Origin: a virus
IMG/VR virus record: IMGVR_UViG_3300007513_002727
Location: 28,943-92,942 of that record
Strand: one strand, 5' to 3'
Length of the DNA: 64,000 bases
Shown here: piece after piece, positions 40,999 to 50,446 of the stretch
Numbering within the stretch: position 1 is the first letter of the stretch
How the letters are laid out: every line of letters starts with the position of its first letter
The notes under the pieces: model-generated
Told to the model about the DNA's origin: nothing
What the model saw: only the letters and a program-made list of their open reading frames with translations
Database searches by the model: none
Position numbers and translations under genes: made by a program

Positions 40999-41555
40999 TG
41001 GAACAAAAAAACGTAAAAGCAAAAAAAGAAAAATCAGTAATAGGTCCAAAGCTAGAAGAACGGAAAAAGCAAGGTACTATTACACTTGTTACTCCACCTT
41101 CTTTTTTTCAAAATCAAAATAGAAGTTTTTGTTTAATTAATCTTAGCAAAAAAGATAAAGATAACTTTGCAGATGCAGTAAACAAATGGTTTCCTAAAAA
41201 TGACTTAACAATATACCTTTGGGATGATAATAACTTTTCAGCATTAGATCCATTTGGCAACGATAGTGATCCTGAATATGAAAAATACTTAGAAAATTGG
41301 AAACCAAACAAAGCAGGTAGAGATTATACTTGGTTATTAAATGCCTGTAGAGCGGCTTCAACAATTGTAATGAATATGGACTATTCATCTAATCAATTAA
41401 AAGTTTGGTCGGGTTATATTCTTACAATGTCAAAAACTTGGTTCATTAATTCTAATCAAGACGATGCATCGGCATTTGGAGTTCTTAATAGAAATATATT
41501 TTCAGGAATGCATGAATTATTTCCTAAGATTAAAAAATTAAAAGATAGTCAATAA
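40998..41555 (+). CDS. Hypothetical phage protein
   Basis: 185 residues; basic N-terminus, then a compact alpha/beta domain (TITLVTPPSFFQNQNRSFCLINL...LTIYLWDD) with RDYTWLLNACRAASTIVMNMD. A nucleotide-sugar-like or Rossmann fold is conceivable but no motif decides it. It shares one base with the large upstream gene and is 1 bp from clpX. Confidence 0.55.
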   Translation: MEQKNVKAKKEKSVIGPKLEERKKQGTITLVTPPSFFQNQNRSFCLINLSKKDKDNFADAVNKWFPKNDLTIYLWDDNNFSALDPFGNDSDPEYEKYLENWKPNKAGRDYTWLLNACRAASTIVMNMDYSSNQLKVWSGYILTMSKTWFINSNQDDASAFGVLNRNIFSGMHELFPKIKKLKDSQ

Positions 41556-41556
41556 A

Positions 41557-42810
41557 ATGGGAGATGATAGTTTAGTCTGTTCCTTTTGCAGTAAATCTCG
41601 AAAAGACGTTACAAAAATGATTGTAGGTGCAACTAAAGTTGCTATCTGTAATGAGTGTGTAAAACTTTGTATTGAAATATTAGATGAAGACATAATTAAA
41701 TCCAAAGCAGAACAATTTGCTAAAGGTGATAAAGATATTCTTAACCCTGTTAATATTAAAGAATATTTAGATCAATATATTATAGGACAAGATGCCGCAA
41801 AAACTGTATTGTCAGTAGCAGTATCTAACCACTATAAAAGAATTACAAATCCACCTAAAGATTTTGAGTTAGATAAATCAAATGTATTATTATTAGGAGC
41901 CACTGGTGCAGGTAAAACACTTATGGCTAGAACAATAGCACAATATTTAGATGTACCTGTTGCTATTGCAGATGCAACAACATTAACCGAGTCTGGCTAC
42001 GTTGGTGAAGATGTAGAAAATGTAGTACAAAAATTATACGCAAATTCAAGTGGTGACATTCAAAAAACTGAACGTGGTATTATATTCATAGATGAAATAG
42101 ATAAGATTACACGTAAAAGTGAGAATACTTCTATAACAAGAGATGTATCTGGAGAAGGTGTACAACAAGGATTACTTAAAATTGTAGAAGGAACTGAATG
42201 CAGAATTATGCCACAGGGAGGCAGAAAACATCCTGACCAACAAATGGTTACTATTAATACTAAAAATATATTGTTTATAGTAGGTGGGGCATTTACAGAA
42301 TTAGAAAAACAAATACGAAACAGAAAATCAAGTGGTATTGGTTTTGGTTCTAAATTAAAAGACGATGATATAAAAAATTATCTTATTGACGTAAGACCCG
42401 AAGACTTAATAAAATATGGCCTAATTCCAGAATTTGTAGGAAGATTTTCAATGATTACTCATGTTGATGATTTAAGTGAATCACAATTAGTGCAAATACT
42501 TACAGAGCCTAAAAATGCTTTAATAAAACAAATGCAATATTTGTTTGGATTAGACGAGATTAAATTAGAATTTAGCAAAGATGCCAAACTATCTGTTGCT
42601 AAAAAAGCCAAAGCATTAGGTACAAATGCCCGAGGTTTGAAAAATATTGTAGATAGAGTATTATTACCATTCCAATTTGATGCCCATGAAATGAAAAATA
42701 AAGGTGTCATCACAATTAAAATAACAAGTGACGTGGTTGACAAAAATGCCGATCCAGTGTTACTATTTAAGAAGCAAGATGGAACAATACCAAAGAAACA
42801 ATCAGTTTAA
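41557..42810 (+). CDS. clpX: ATP-dependent protease unfoldase ClpX
   Basis: 417 residues, full length. Zinc-binding domain cysteines 8, 11, 31, 34; Walker A GATGAGKT (114-121); pore-1 loop GYVG (147-150); Walker B IIFIDEIDK; RKH loop (223-225); and the ClpP-docking IGF loop (261-263). All parts needed to unfold LAA-tagged substrates and pass them to ClpP are present. No clpP lies in the window, so it would dock on host ClpP. It is grouped with bS21, hsp20, dnaK and clpS, and the phage tmRNA tag ends in LAA. Confidence 0.97.
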   Translation: MGDDSLVCSFCSKSRKDVTKMIVGATKVAICNECVKLCIEILDEDIIKSKAEQFAKGDKDILNPVNIKEYLDQYIIGQDAAKTVLSVAVSNHYKRITNPPKDFELDKSNVLLLGATGAGKTLMARTIAQYLDVPVAIADATTLTESGYVGEDVENVVQKLYANSSGDIQKTERGIIFIDEIDKITRKSENTSITRDVSGEGVQQGLLKIVEGTECRIMPQGGRKHPDQQMVTINTKNILFIVGGAFTELEKQIRNRKSSGIGFGSKLKDDDIKNYLIDVRPEDLIKYGLIPEFVGRFSMITHVDDLSESQLVQILTEPKNALIKQMQYLFGLDEIKLEFSKDAKLSVAKKAKALGTNARGLKNIVDRVLLPFQFDAHEMKNKGVITIKITSDVVDKNADPVLLFKKQDGTIPKKQSV

Positions 42811-43111
42811 AAACTTTAGAAACTCTTGGAATAATAAACCCTCTAGAGGGCGGAAACCTAAACCACCAATGCCACCTGGCTGTAATTACTATGCGGAAGT
42901 ACGCGATGGTGATGATCCTATGCGAGCTTATCGTAGAATTAAAAAGAAAATTAAAGATGATAAGTTCTTTGAAGAAATTAAAGAACGACAATATTACCAA
43001 AAACCATCATTTAAAAAACGTGAAAAAGCAAAACGTAAAAAAATAGTTCTAAAAAAGCTACAACGAGAACGTGACGATAACCGTTTTATAGGTAAAACCA
43101 ATAGAAATTAA
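42779..43111 (+). CDS. rpsU: 30S ribosomal protein bS21-like
   Basis: 110 residues from the ATG at 42779, inside the end of clpX. After a Gly/Pro-rich N-terminal extension of about 45 residues, the bS21 pattern follows: VRDGDDPMRAYRRIKKKIKD, then KERQYYQKPSFKKREKAKRKK, matching the AlRRFK, RRREFYEKPS and KRKR signatures. bS21 helps mRNA start-site selection. Phage bS21 genes are known in viral surveys. Together with bL12 it gives this phage two mobile-type ribosomal proteins. Confidence 0.8.
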   Translation: MEQYQRNNQFKNFRNSWNNKPSRGRKPKPPMPPGCNYYAEVRDGDDPMRAYRRIKKKIKDDKFFEEIKERQYYQKPSFKKREKAKRKKIVLKKLQRERDDNRFIGKTNRN

Positions 43112-43132
43112 TTTACCAAAAAGGTCGCAAGA

Positions 43133-43160
43133 TTGACATATAGTACATATATGTTATAAT
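43133..43160 (+). promoter_or_regulatory. Sigma70 promoter for hsp20
   Basis: TTGACA (43133-43138), 16-bp spacer, TATAAT (43155-43160) in TGTTATAAT. A late-type ATAAATA follows at 43166-43172. The 70-nt leader has AAGGT/ACCTT complementarity and ends in a strong TTAGGAGGAAAG site. Confidence 0.75.
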
Positions 43161-43234
43161 AAGAGATAAATAACGTTGAAGGTTGCTATAGATAGGACCT
43201 TTAATATTAACTCGCTAACTTAGGAGGAAAGCAC

Positions 43235-43687
43235 ATGAAAAACAATCTATCTATCTTTAATAACTTAAGACCCATAACAGTAGGGTTTGACAATATGTTT
43301 GATCATTTTGAACATATGTTAGACGACGGCGGTTTCTTTAGAAACGGTACTGTTAGTAACTTCCCACCTTACAATATTGAAAAGACTGGAAAAAATTCTT
43401 ATAATGTAGAACTTGCACTTGCAGGTTTTAATAAAAAGGATATAGAAGTTACATATGAGGATAACCTTTTATCAGTAAAATCTAAAAAAGAAGATACTAC
43501 TGAACAAACTGATGCCGATGGTAATATGATTCATAGAGGTATTTCAAAAAGATACTTCGCAAAATCATTTACTATTGCAAACGACGTTGAAATAAAAGGA
43601 GCTGAACTTAAAGATGGTTTACTTGTAATTGCTTTGGAACGAATACTTCCGGAGGCAAAAAAAGCAAAAACTATCGAAATAAAGTAA
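43235..43687 (+). CDS. Small heat-shock protein Hsp20
   Basis: 150 residues. An alpha-crystallin domain spans about 47-145: PPYNIEKTGKNSYNVELALAGF, the EVTYEDNLLSVKSKK strand pair, DGLLVIALER (G-x-L motif), and a C-terminal IEI that docks on neighbouring subunits. It holds unfolding proteins for DnaK. Hsp20 genes are common in T4-like marine phages. It has both a sigma70 and a late-type promoter. Quoted segments are partial. Confidence 0.93.
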   Translation: MKNNLSIFNNLRPITVGFDNMFDHFEHMLDDGGFFRNGTVSNFPPYNIEKTGKNSYNVELALAGFNKKDIEVTYEDNLLSVKSKKEDTTEQTDADGNMIHRGISKRYFAKSFTIANDVEIKGAELKDGLLVIALERILPEAKKAKTIEIK

Positions 43688-43699
43688 GCAATATGATAG

Positions 43700-43720
43700 G
43701 TAGGGTGGTAATCACCCTAC
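43700..43720. terminator. Hairpin between hsp20 and dnaK
   Basis: GTAGGGTG, loop GTAAT, CACCCTAC: an 8-bp perfect stem, extendable by one G-T and one A-T pair. The following TTGTCAAT is a poor U-tract, so termination may be partial. Confidence 0.55.
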
Positions 43721-43727
43721 TTGTCAA

Positions 43728-43755
43728 TAGACAAATTTAAAAAATGTGTTATAAT
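43728..43755 (+). promoter_or_regulatory. Sigma70 promoter for dnaK
   Basis: TAGACA (43728-43733), 16-bp spacer, TATAAT (43750-43755) in TGTTATAAT; ribosome binding site AAGGAG before the ATG at 43772. Confidence 0.7.
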
Positions 43756-43771
43756 AAGGAGATAAAACATT

Positions 43772-45661
43772 ATGAGTAAAATTATAGGAATAGACTTAGG
43801 TACTACAAATTCATGCGTATCATTAATGGAAGGTACACAGGCAAAAGTATTAGAAAATGCAGAAGGCAAAAGAACAACACCTTCAATAGTAGCATTTGGA
43901 GATGAGAAATTAGTTGGAGAACCTGCTAAAAGACAAGCGGTTTCAAATCCAGCAAATACAATATTCGCGGCTAAAAGATTAATTGGAAGAAAATTTGATG
44001 GAGATTCTGTACAAAAAGATGTACAAACATCACCTTTTAAAATAGTAAAAGCAGATAATGGAGATGCTTGGATTGAAGCAAAAGGTAAAAAATATTCACC
44101 AGCACAGATCTCAGGTTTCGTTTTACAAAAAATGAAAGAAACTGCTGAAAAATATTTAGGACAAGAAGTTAAAAAAGCTGTAATAACAGTACCAGCATAC
44201 TTTAATGACTCACAAAGACAAGCAACAAAAGACGCAGGTAAAATTGCAGGACTTGAAGTTGAACGTATTGTAAACGAACCAACTGCGGCGGCACTTGCAT
44301 ATGGTTTAGATAAAAAGAAATCAGGCACAGTTGCAGTGTACGACCTAGGTGGTGGTACATTTGATATATCTATATTAGAAATAGGCGACGGAGTATTTGA
44401 AGTTAAATCTACAAATGGTGATACATCATTAGGTGGAGAAGATTTTGATAATGTTCTAGTTGATTATCTTTGTAGTGAATTTAAAAAAGATACTGGTATA
44501 GACATAAAAACAGACAATTTAGCACTTCAAAGAATTAAAGAAGCGGCAGAAAAAGCTAAATGTGAATTATCATCAGCATTACAAACAGATATTAATTTAC
44601 CATTTCTTACTGCTGATAAAACTGGACCAAAACACTTAAACATTAAACTTACAAGAGCAAAATTTGAATCATTAACAGAATCATTAATTAGAAAAACATT
44701 TGCTCCTTGTAAAACAGCATTAAAAGATTCAGGAATTAGTAAAGACAAAATAGATGAAGTTATCCTTGTAGGAGGTATGACTCGTATGCCAAAAGTATTA
44801 GAAACAGTTAAAAGTTTCTTTGGCAAAGAACCACACACAGGAGTTAATCCAGACGAAGTTGTAGCAATTGGAGCCGCAATACAGGGTGGAGTATTACAAG
44901 GTGACGTTAAAGATGTATTACTTTTAGATGTAACACCTTTATCACTTGGTATTGAAACACTTGGTGGTGTTGCTACTAAACTTATTGAAAAGAATACAAC
45001 AATACCTACAAAGAAAAGTCAAGTATTTTCAACTGCTGAAAACAATCAAGCGGCAGTTACAATTAGAGTTGTACAGGGTGAAAGAGAAATGGCTACTGAC
45101 AATAAACAACTTGGAAACTTTAACTTAGAAGGCATTCCACCAGCACCAAGAGGTGTACCTCAAATTGAAGTAACATTTGATATAGATGCAAATGGTATTG
45201 TAAATGTGTCTGCAAAAGATAAAGGCACAGGTAAAGAACAAAAAATTACAATACAAGCATCAGGTGGATTAAGTGAAGCCGATATTGAAAAAATGGTTAA
45301 AGATGCTGAAGCAAACAAAGAAGCAGACAAAAAGAAAAGAGAAGAGGTTGATGCTAGAAATCATGCTGACACACTTGCTGACTCTACAGAAAAATCACTT
45401 AAAGAACACGGTGACAAAGTTTCTGTAGAAGATAAAACAAAAATAGAAACTAGCCTAGCTGATTTAAAAGAAGCACTTAAAGGTAATGACGTTGAATCTA
45501 TAAAAAGTAAAACAGGTGCCCTTACCGAAGCATCAATGAAACTAGGTGAAGCAATCTATAAAACTCAACAAGAACAAGCAAAACCAGAAGCAACTGAGAG
45601 TACATCAGGCGGTGAAAAAGAAGACGTTGTTGATGCAGATTTTGAAGAAGTTAAAAAATAA
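43772..45661 (+). CDS. dnaK: Hsp70 chaperone DnaK, complete
   Basis: 629 residues with every landmark: [61 protein letters not shown], the linker [19 protein letters not shown], a complete substrate-binding domain and lid, and the [10 protein letters not shown] end typical of bacterial DnaK. It is not a fragment. No dnaJ or grpE is seen here, so it would use host partners. A full DnaK in a phage is rare and suggests strong demand for folding. It has its own promoter. Confidence 0.97.
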   Translation: MSKIIGIDLGTTNSCVSLMEGTQAKVLENAEGKRTTPSIVAFGDEKLVGEPAKRQAVSNPANTIFAAKRLIGRKFDGDSVQKDVQTSPFKIVKADNGDAWIEAKGKKYSPAQISGFVLQKMKETAEKYLGQEVKKAVITVPAYFNDSQRQATKDAGKIAGLEVERIVNEPTAAALAYGLDKKKSGTVAVYDLGGGTFDISILEIGDGVFEVKSTNGDTSLGGEDFDNVLVDYLCSEFKKDTGIDIKTDNLALQRIKEAAEKAKCELSSALQTDINLPFLTADKTGPKHLNIKLTRAKFESLTESLIRKTFAPCKTALKDSGISKDKIDEVILVGGMTRMPKVLETVKSFFGKEPHTGVNPDEVVAIGAAIQGGVLQGDVKDVLLLDVTPLSLGIETLGGVATKLIEKNTTIPTKKSQVFSTAENNQAAVTIRVVQGEREMATDNKQLGNFNLEGIPPAPRGVPQIEVTFDIDANGIVNVSAKDKGTGKEQKITIQASGGLSEADIEKMVKDAEANKEADKKKREEVDARNHADTLADSTEKSLKEHGDKVSVEDKTKIETSLADLKEALKGNDVESIKSKTGALTEASMKLGEAIYKTQQEQAKPEATESTSGGEKEDVVDADFEEVKK

Positions 45662-45724
45662 CCAATAAATATGTATAATATAGACAATGTCAAATTTAAA
45701 AAGTAAACAAAACAAAGAGTTAAG

Positions 45725-46024
45725 ATGGCAACAAATATACAAACACTAACCAAAGAAAAAACTAAACTTGATGAACCAAGTTTATACGATGTTATTTTTT
45801 TAAATGATAATATTACTACGCAGGAATTTGTAGTTAGGGTTTTAAAACAAATTTTTAATAAATCACAAGAACAAGCAGAAGCAATTATGAAAAAAATACA
45901 TAATGACGGACAAGGTACTGTAGGTTCTTATGTCCACGAAGTTGCAGAACAAAAAGGCATTGAGACTACTTTACTTGCACGGCAAGAAGGAATGCCACTG
46001 CAAATAAAAGTTAAGAGACAATGA
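45725..46024 (+). CDS. clpS: Clp protease adaptor ClpS
   Basis: 99 residues. DVIFLNDNITTQEFVVRVLKQIF and AEAIMKKIHNDGQGTVGSYVHEVAEQK match ClpS, including the ND pair and the His of the N-degron pocket; it ends in MPLQIKV. ClpS delivers N-end-rule substrates to ClpAP and can inhibit SsrA-tag degradation by ClpA. With phage ClpX and tmRNA it may steer host proteolysis. The next gene starts 3 bp before its stop. Quoted motifs are partial. Confidence 0.92.
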   Translation: MATNIQTLTKEKTKLDEPSLYDVIFLNDNITTQEFVVRVLKQIFNKSQEQAEAIMKKIHNDGQGTVGSYVHEVAEQKGIETTLLARQEGMPLQIKVKRQ

Positions 46025-46365
46025 ACCTAAAAGATTTTGTATTAGAAAATCAAAAAATAATTGAATTAGTTAAAGACAGAGTTGGTGGGCACGATGTTGT
46101 TGATACATATTACGGCACACTTGATTATGCTACTGCAAGATTTAATACAATACTAATAAAACTTTCACAAGACAAAATAAAAGAAGTAGAACATACAACA
46201 GAAGTGTTAGAATGTTTTGATGCAATACAAGACTTCTATAATAATGTCCAACGATATCGTTTTTGGCCAAAAATTGCACGTCCATTTATTAGATTAAACT
46301 TATACGGTATTGGCACAAGACGTATTCCTAAAATAAAAAACCTATTAGATAAACTCGATAATTAA
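46021..46365 (+). CDS. Hypothetical protein downstream of clpS
   Basis: 114 residues, helical, basic C-terminus (WPKIARPFIRLNLYGIGTRRIPKIKNLL). No recognised family. It is linked to clpS by an ATGA overlap, so it may belong to the same proteolysis module. Confidence 0.6.
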   Translation: MNLKDFVLENQKIIELVKDRVGGHDVVDTYYGTLDYATARFNTILIKLSQDKIKEVEHTTEVLECFDAIQDFYNNVQRYRFWPKIARPFIRLNLYGIGTRRIPKIKNLLDKLDN

Positions 46366-46369
46366 CAGT

Positions 46370-46570
46370 ATGATCAAGAACTGGTTATTCTGGGCAATAC
46401 CTGAACAATATGCGATGAGGTATATGGTAACTTTATGGTTTATAATGTTTATTCTTCCTACATTTGTTCTTGGAGTACAATTTACAAGATTAGGATTTGT
46501 TATAAATTTATTATGGTATGATATTATATGGTACGGATGGATTAAATCCAAAGAAAGGAACGACAGATGA
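46370..46570 (+). CDS. Small two-helix membrane protein
   Basis: 66 residues with two hydrophobic segments (YMVTLWFIMFILPTFVLGVQ and FVINLLWYDIIWYGW) and a charged C-terminus. Function unknown; it overlaps the glutaredoxin start by 4 bp. Confidence 0.55.
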   Translation: MIKNWLFWAIPEQYAMRYMVTLWFIMFILPTFVLGVQFTRLGFVINLLWYDIIWYGWIKSKERNDR

Positions 46571-46791
46571 AAGCAATAGTATGGAGCAATATCGGATGTC
46601 ATTTTTGTGAACAAGCAAAAACATTATTAAAACAAAAAGGAATCGAATACGAAGAACGAAATTTAGCAAAGGACTGGAAAATACAAGATTTATTAGAAGC
46701 AGTACCAAATGCTAGAACTGTTCCACAAATATTCATTGACGACAAGTATATTGGTAGCTACGATAAACTGGTAGAATATTTAAAAAAATAA
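46567..46791 (+). CDS. Glutaredoxin
   Basis: 74 residues: active site GCHFC (Cys11, Cys14), TVPQIFIDDKYIGSYDKL with the cis-Pro and glutathione-binding residues. A dithiol glutaredoxin that can reduce NrdA's disulfides or supply electrons to SUF and peroxidase partners. Glutaredoxins are common in T4-like phages beside nrd genes; here it leads into the thyX-SUF region. Confidence 0.93.
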   Translation: MKAIVWSNIGCHFCEQAKTLLKQKGIEYEERNLAKDWKIQDLLEAVPNARTVPQIFIDDKYIGSYDKLVEYLKK

Positions 46792-48125
46792 TGCACTTTG
46801 ACTTTCCTATTGAAAAAATTAATTTTGACTTTGAAAAGCAAGGAAATTGTAATTTAAAAATTTATTGGAATGATCATGAAGTTAAAAATAATGTTATATG
46901 TGATTCTGATATAAAAGACAAAAATATATTAAAAGTTATTTTTACTAAAAACGATCCTACAGATACTAATTCGTTTGCAAAATTAAAAAGTTTTAAAATT
47001 AATAATGGAGATTTTACTACTTGGTTTTGTAAATTTGATTATAAAATTGATCAAACGCACCATAAAGATTCTAGAGAATTAATTGTTAATAACGGATATT
47101 TTGGTTATATAGGTAGTATGAAAATTAATATTAACCAATGTAATAGTCTTTTGAAAAAAGCGGCATGGACAATTGCAGATAGAAATTTTCTAAACCCAAA
47201 AGAACGTGGAAGAGGCAATTTATATCGTGAAAAAACATTTAATACTGTATATGATGATGCAAGATGGATGTATACCGGATCATGGCCTCCAAATGTAAAA
47301 GAAATGATCGATTATGTTGATCAATTTACAATAAAACAAACAAAACTACCAGTTATTTTTGAATCATTTAGAAAAGAAACAGAAACATGGTTAACAAAAT
47401 CAAATAGAGTAAAACTAAAAAACTTTGATAACTTTGATCATTTTTGCTTTGACAAAGGTATTTTAACTTTTATTAATAGTTTTTTATTAAGATATAACGT
47501 AATTTATAAACCACCAAAAATATATCAATTTGTAGGAGAAATATCAGAAAATAAAAACATAATTTATAAGGATATTTTTGGTGAGATTGAAAAGAACTCT
47601 ACAGTTTATTTAGAATTTCCAAGTCCGTGGTATGATAATAATAAACTTCTTGAAATTATAAAAGAAGCAAAAAGTAAAAATTGTTATACTGTTGTTGATT
47701 TAATTTGGTGCCCGGTTGCTCAAAATAAAATAGATTTAGACCTTGATTTATTTGATGAAGTATGGTTTAGTATGAATAAAACGTGGCCAATAAGCCATTT
47801 ACGTCCAGCAATTAGATGGTCAAAAAAACGTATTAATGATATTTCTACTTTTATTAATAAATGGGGATATTATCCAAAAGTTGAAGCAAACATATTTTTA
47901 AATTTAATTAAAAAATACAGTTATGATTTTATATTTGAAAAATATAAAGAAGATGCAAAAAGTATTTGTAAAACTTTTAATTTAAAACCAACTGAAGTAT
48001 TATGGTTTACAAAACATGAATCAGCACAACATAAAGAAAACAATTATATTACAAAACATTTCTTTTTAGATGATTTTATTTGTATAAGAAAATTATTAGA
48101 ACACAAAGGAGAATATTTCTGGTAG
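46791..48125 (+). CDS. Fusion: N-terminal beta domain + PLP-aminotransferase-like domain
   Basis: 444 residues. The first 120 (CNLKIYWNDHEVKNN, LKSFKINNGDF, NNGYFGYIGSMKININQC) share strand order with the proteins at 55204 and 55794. From about 200 the chain resembles fold-type I aminotransferases: STVYLEFPSPWYDN, YTVVDLIWCP (Asp303) and WFSMNKTWPISHLRPAIRW with Lys330 as likely Schiff-base residue. Probably a sugar or amino-acid aminotransferase with an added glycan- or protein-binding domain. Tentative. Confidence 0.55.
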   Translation: MHFDFPIEKINFDFEKQGNCNLKIYWNDHEVKNNVICDSDIKDKNILKVIFTKNDPTDTNSFAKLKSFKINNGDFTTWFCKFDYKIDQTHHKDSRELIVNNGYFGYIGSMKININQCNSLLKKAAWTIADRNFLNPKERGRGNLYREKTFNTVYDDARWMYTGSWPPNVKEMIDYVDQFTIKQTKLPVIFESFRKETETWLTKSNRVKLKNFDNFDHFCFDKGILTFINSFLLRYNVIYKPPKIYQFVGEISENKNIIYKDIFGEIEKNSTVYLEFPSPWYDNNKLLEIIKEAKSKNCYTVVDLIWCPVAQNKIDLDLDLFDEVWFSMNKTWPISHLRPAIRWSKKRINDISTFINKWGYYPKVEANIFLNLIKKYSYDFIFEKYKEDAKSICKTFNLKPTEVLWFTKHESAQHKENNYITKHFFLDDFICIRKLLEHKGEYFW

Positions 48126-48152
48126 TTGACAACAACTAATAACTATTATAAA
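48126..48152 (+). promoter_or_regulatory. Sigma70-type promoter for thyX
   Basis: TTGACA (48126-48131), 15-bp spacer, TATAAA (48147-48152), 9 nt before the thyX ATG. Confidence 0.5.
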
Positions 48153-48161
48153 ATTAGATAA

Positions 48162-48797
48162 ATGAAAATTGAACTAATAGATACAATGGGTACAGACTTA
48201 ACAGTGGTAAATGCCGCTAGGGTTTCTTACGCAAAAACTAAAGAACAGTTTGAAGATAACGATGAAAAGTTAATTGCATTTTTGGCAAAACATAACCACT
48301 GGTCTCCGTTTGCACATACATCATTACAATTTAGAATTAAAGCACCTGTGTTTGTTGCAAGACAATTAGTTAAACACCAAGTTGGATTAAGTTGGAACGA
48401 AGTTAGCAGACGTTATGTAGACTTTCCACCTGAAGTATACAAACCAGAATCATGGAGAGGACGTCCTATTGATTCTAAACAAGGATCTGCAGGCACAGTA
48501 GATTTAGGACATACTGTTAATCATAACTTAGAAACAGTAACAGAAAGTTGTTTAATACTTTATAACACATTGATTGATAAAGGTGTTGCACCAGAACAAG
48601 CAAGAATGGTATTACCGCAATCAATGATGACTGAATGGTATTGGTCAGGAACGTTATATGCTTTTGCTAGAGTATGCAACTTAAGGTGTGCTAAAGACAC
48701 ACAAAAAGAAACACAAGACGTCGCGAATGCAATTGCGACGCATTGTAGCAAGGAATTTCCAATTAGTTGGAAGTACTTAATTGACAAACATACATAA
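48162..48797 (+). CDS. thyX: Flavin-dependent thymidylate synthase ThyX
   Basis: 211 residues. FVARQLVKHQVGLSWNEVSRRYVDF is the ThyX signature in the KHQ variant of the RHR-x7-S motif; HNHWSPFAHTSLQF and PEQARMVLPQSMMTEWYWSG are the FAD/dUMP-binding parts. It makes dTMP from dUMP with FAD, independent of ThyA, and is standard in T4-like marine phages. It has its own promoter. Quoted motifs are partial. Confidence 0.95.
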   Translation: MKIELIDTMGTDLTVVNAARVSYAKTKEQFEDNDEKLIAFLAKHNHWSPFAHTSLQFRIKAPVFVARQLVKHQVGLSWNEVSRRYVDFPPEVYKPESWRGRPIDSKQGSAGTVDLGHTVNHNLETVTESCLILYNTLIDKGVAPEQARMVLPQSMMTEWYWSGTLYAFARVCNLRCAKDTQKETQDVANAIATHCSKEFPISWKYLIDKHT

Positions 48798-48808
48798 TAG
48801 TATATAAT
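48781..48808 (+). promoter_or_regulatory. Sigma70 promoter inside the thyX 3' end
   Basis: TTGACA (48781-48786), 16-bp spacer, TATAAT (48803-48808): both hexamers perfect. The ATG at 48817 follows after only 8 nt, so the SUF operon mRNA may be leaderless. Confidence 0.75.
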
Positions 48809-48816
48809 ATACACAA

Positions 48817-49023
48817 ATGATAAAAGAAGCACTTATAAAAAAACTAGAAGGCGATATTGCTAAAATAGAAGCTAACATTGTAACTTACCTAAGCAATCCT
48901 ATTTCTGTAGTAGCAGATCATATTGATTATATTACTCCTATTGAAAAGGAATTAGAAAAGTTATCTGCGGCGAAAGGTAAATTAGTATCTTTAAAAAATA
49001 TTAAATTTAAGTTAGATGAATGA
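48817..49023 (+). CDS. Small coiled-coil protein at the head of the SUF operon
   Basis: 68 residues, a helix-rich heptad pattern ([19 protein letters not shown], then [18 protein letters not shown]). It has no recognised family. It overlaps sufB by 8 bp and is the first gene after the SUF promoter. It might be a scaffold or regulator for the operon, which is a guess from position. Confidence 0.6.
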   Translation: MIKEALIKKLEGDIAKIEANIVTYLSNPISVVADHIDYITPIEKELEKLSAAKGKLVSLKNIKFKLDE

Positions 49024-50446
49024 TGTACTTCAAGACCGACTTAACAAAAAATATGATGCTGGGTTTACAACAAACGTTGAATCAGTAACATTACCTCCAG
49101 GCCTTAACGAAGACATAGTAACACAAATCTCAAAAATTAAAAAAGAACCTAAATGGTTGCTTGAATTTAGATTAAAAGCATACCAACGATGGAAAATTTT
49201 AAAACAGCCTGATTGGGCAAATCTTAATATTAAACCTATAGACTATCAAGCAATATCATATTACTCAGCACCAAAGCCAGGTCCTAAATCATATGATGAT
49301 GTAGATCCTGAAATTAAAAAAGACTTTGAAAAGTTAGGCATACCATTAGCAGAAAGAGCCGCACTAGCAGGTGTAGCCGTTGATGCAGTATTTGATTCTG
49401 TATCTATTGCAACTACATTCAAAGATAAGTTAGCAGAACTAGGAATTATATTTTGTTCATTCTCAGAAGCAGTACAAAAACATCCTGATCTAGTAAAAAA
49501 ATATATGGGCTCTGTTATTCCAATTACAGACAATTATTTTGCAACATTAAATTCTGCTGTCTTTACAGATGGAACTTTTGTTTATGTTCCTAAAGGAGTA
49601 AGATGTCCTATGGAACTATCTACATACTTTAGAATCAATGCGGCTAACACAGGACAATTTGAACGGACTTTAATTATAGCTGACGAAGGAAGTTATGTAA
49701 GTTATTTAGAAGGCTGTACTGCACCAATAAGAAAAGAAAGTCAATTACACGCCGCCAACGTAGAACTTGTAGCATTAGATGATGCAGAAATAAAATATTC
49801 AACAGTACAAAATTGGTACCCAGGAGATAAAGATGGCAAAGGCGGCATATACAATTTTGTAACTAAACGTGGAAAATGTAAAGGAACAAACTCAAAAATT
49901 TCTTGGACACAAGTAGAAACAGGATCAGCTATTACTTGGAAGTATCCAAGTTGTATATTACAAGGAGATAATTCTACTGGTGAATTTTATTCTGTTGCTG
50001 TAACAAACAATTATCAACAAGCAGATACAGGTACTAAAATGATACACCTAGGCAAAAATACAAAATCAACTATTGTATCTAAAGGAATTTCGTTAGGACA
50101 CTCATCAAATACATATAGAGGTTTAGTAAAAATTAATAAAAATGCTGACAATTCAAAAAACTTTACTCAATGCGATTCATTAATGCTAGGTAATAATTGT
50201 TCTGCTAGAACTATACCATATATTGAAAATAAAAATGTATCTAGTAATTGCAGTCACGAAGCAACTACATCCAAAATTAATGATGAACAATTATTTTATG
50301 CAAGGCAACGTGGACTAGACGAAGAAAATGCTACTAATTTAATTGTAGCAGGATTCTGTAAACAAGTATTTCAAAACTTACCTATGGAGTTTGCAGTAGA
50401 AGCCAATAAACTATTAGAAGTTAGTATGGAAGGAGCAGTTGGATAA
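49016..50446 (+). CDS. sufB: Fe-S cluster assembly protein SufB
   Basis: 476 residues, full length. PEWLLEFR-type start ([16 protein letters not shown]), [40 protein letters not shown], and the C-terminal [21 protein letters not shown] are all SufB signatures. SufB is the scaffold on which Fe-S clusters are built with SufC and SufD. It heads sufB-VOC-sufE-sufC. A phage-carried SUF scaffold is unusual and points to a need for Fe-S assembly during infection. Quoted motifs are partial. Confidence 0.96.
   Translation: MNDVLQDRLNKKYDAGFTTNVESVTLPPGLNEDIVTQISKIKKEPKWLLEFRLKAYQRWKILKQPDWANLNIKPIDYQAISYYSAPKPGPKSYDDVDPEIKKDFEKLGIPLAERAALAGVAVDAVFDSVSIATTFKDKLAELGIIFCSFSEAVQKHPDLVKKYMGSVIPITDNYFATLNSAVFTDGTFVYVPKGVRCPMELSTYFRINAANTGQFERTLIIADEGSYVSYLEGCTAPIRKESQLHAANVELVALDDAEIKYSTVQNWYPGDKDGKGGIYNFVTKRGKCKGTNSKISWTQVETGSAITWKYPSCILQGDNSTGEFYSVAVTNNYQQADTGTKMIHLGKNTKSTIVSKGISLGHSSNTYRGLVKINKNADNSKNFTQCDSLMLGNNCSARTIPYIENKNVSSNCSHEATTSKINDEQLFYARQRGLDEENATNLIVAGFCKQVFQNLPMEFAVEANKLLEVSMEGAVG

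Noticed and set aside
43717-44328. Reverse 203-aa frame
   Set aside because: Antisense to dnaK and its promoter; no independent signals.
43772-45661. Idea that the contig is a bacterial chromosome because of dnaK, clpX, suf and purF
   Set aside because: The genes are mixed with PAAR, tail spike, virion paralogs, nrd, thyX and T4-type late promoters, in an order unlike any bacterial operon known to me; assembly chimerism should still be checked by read coverage.
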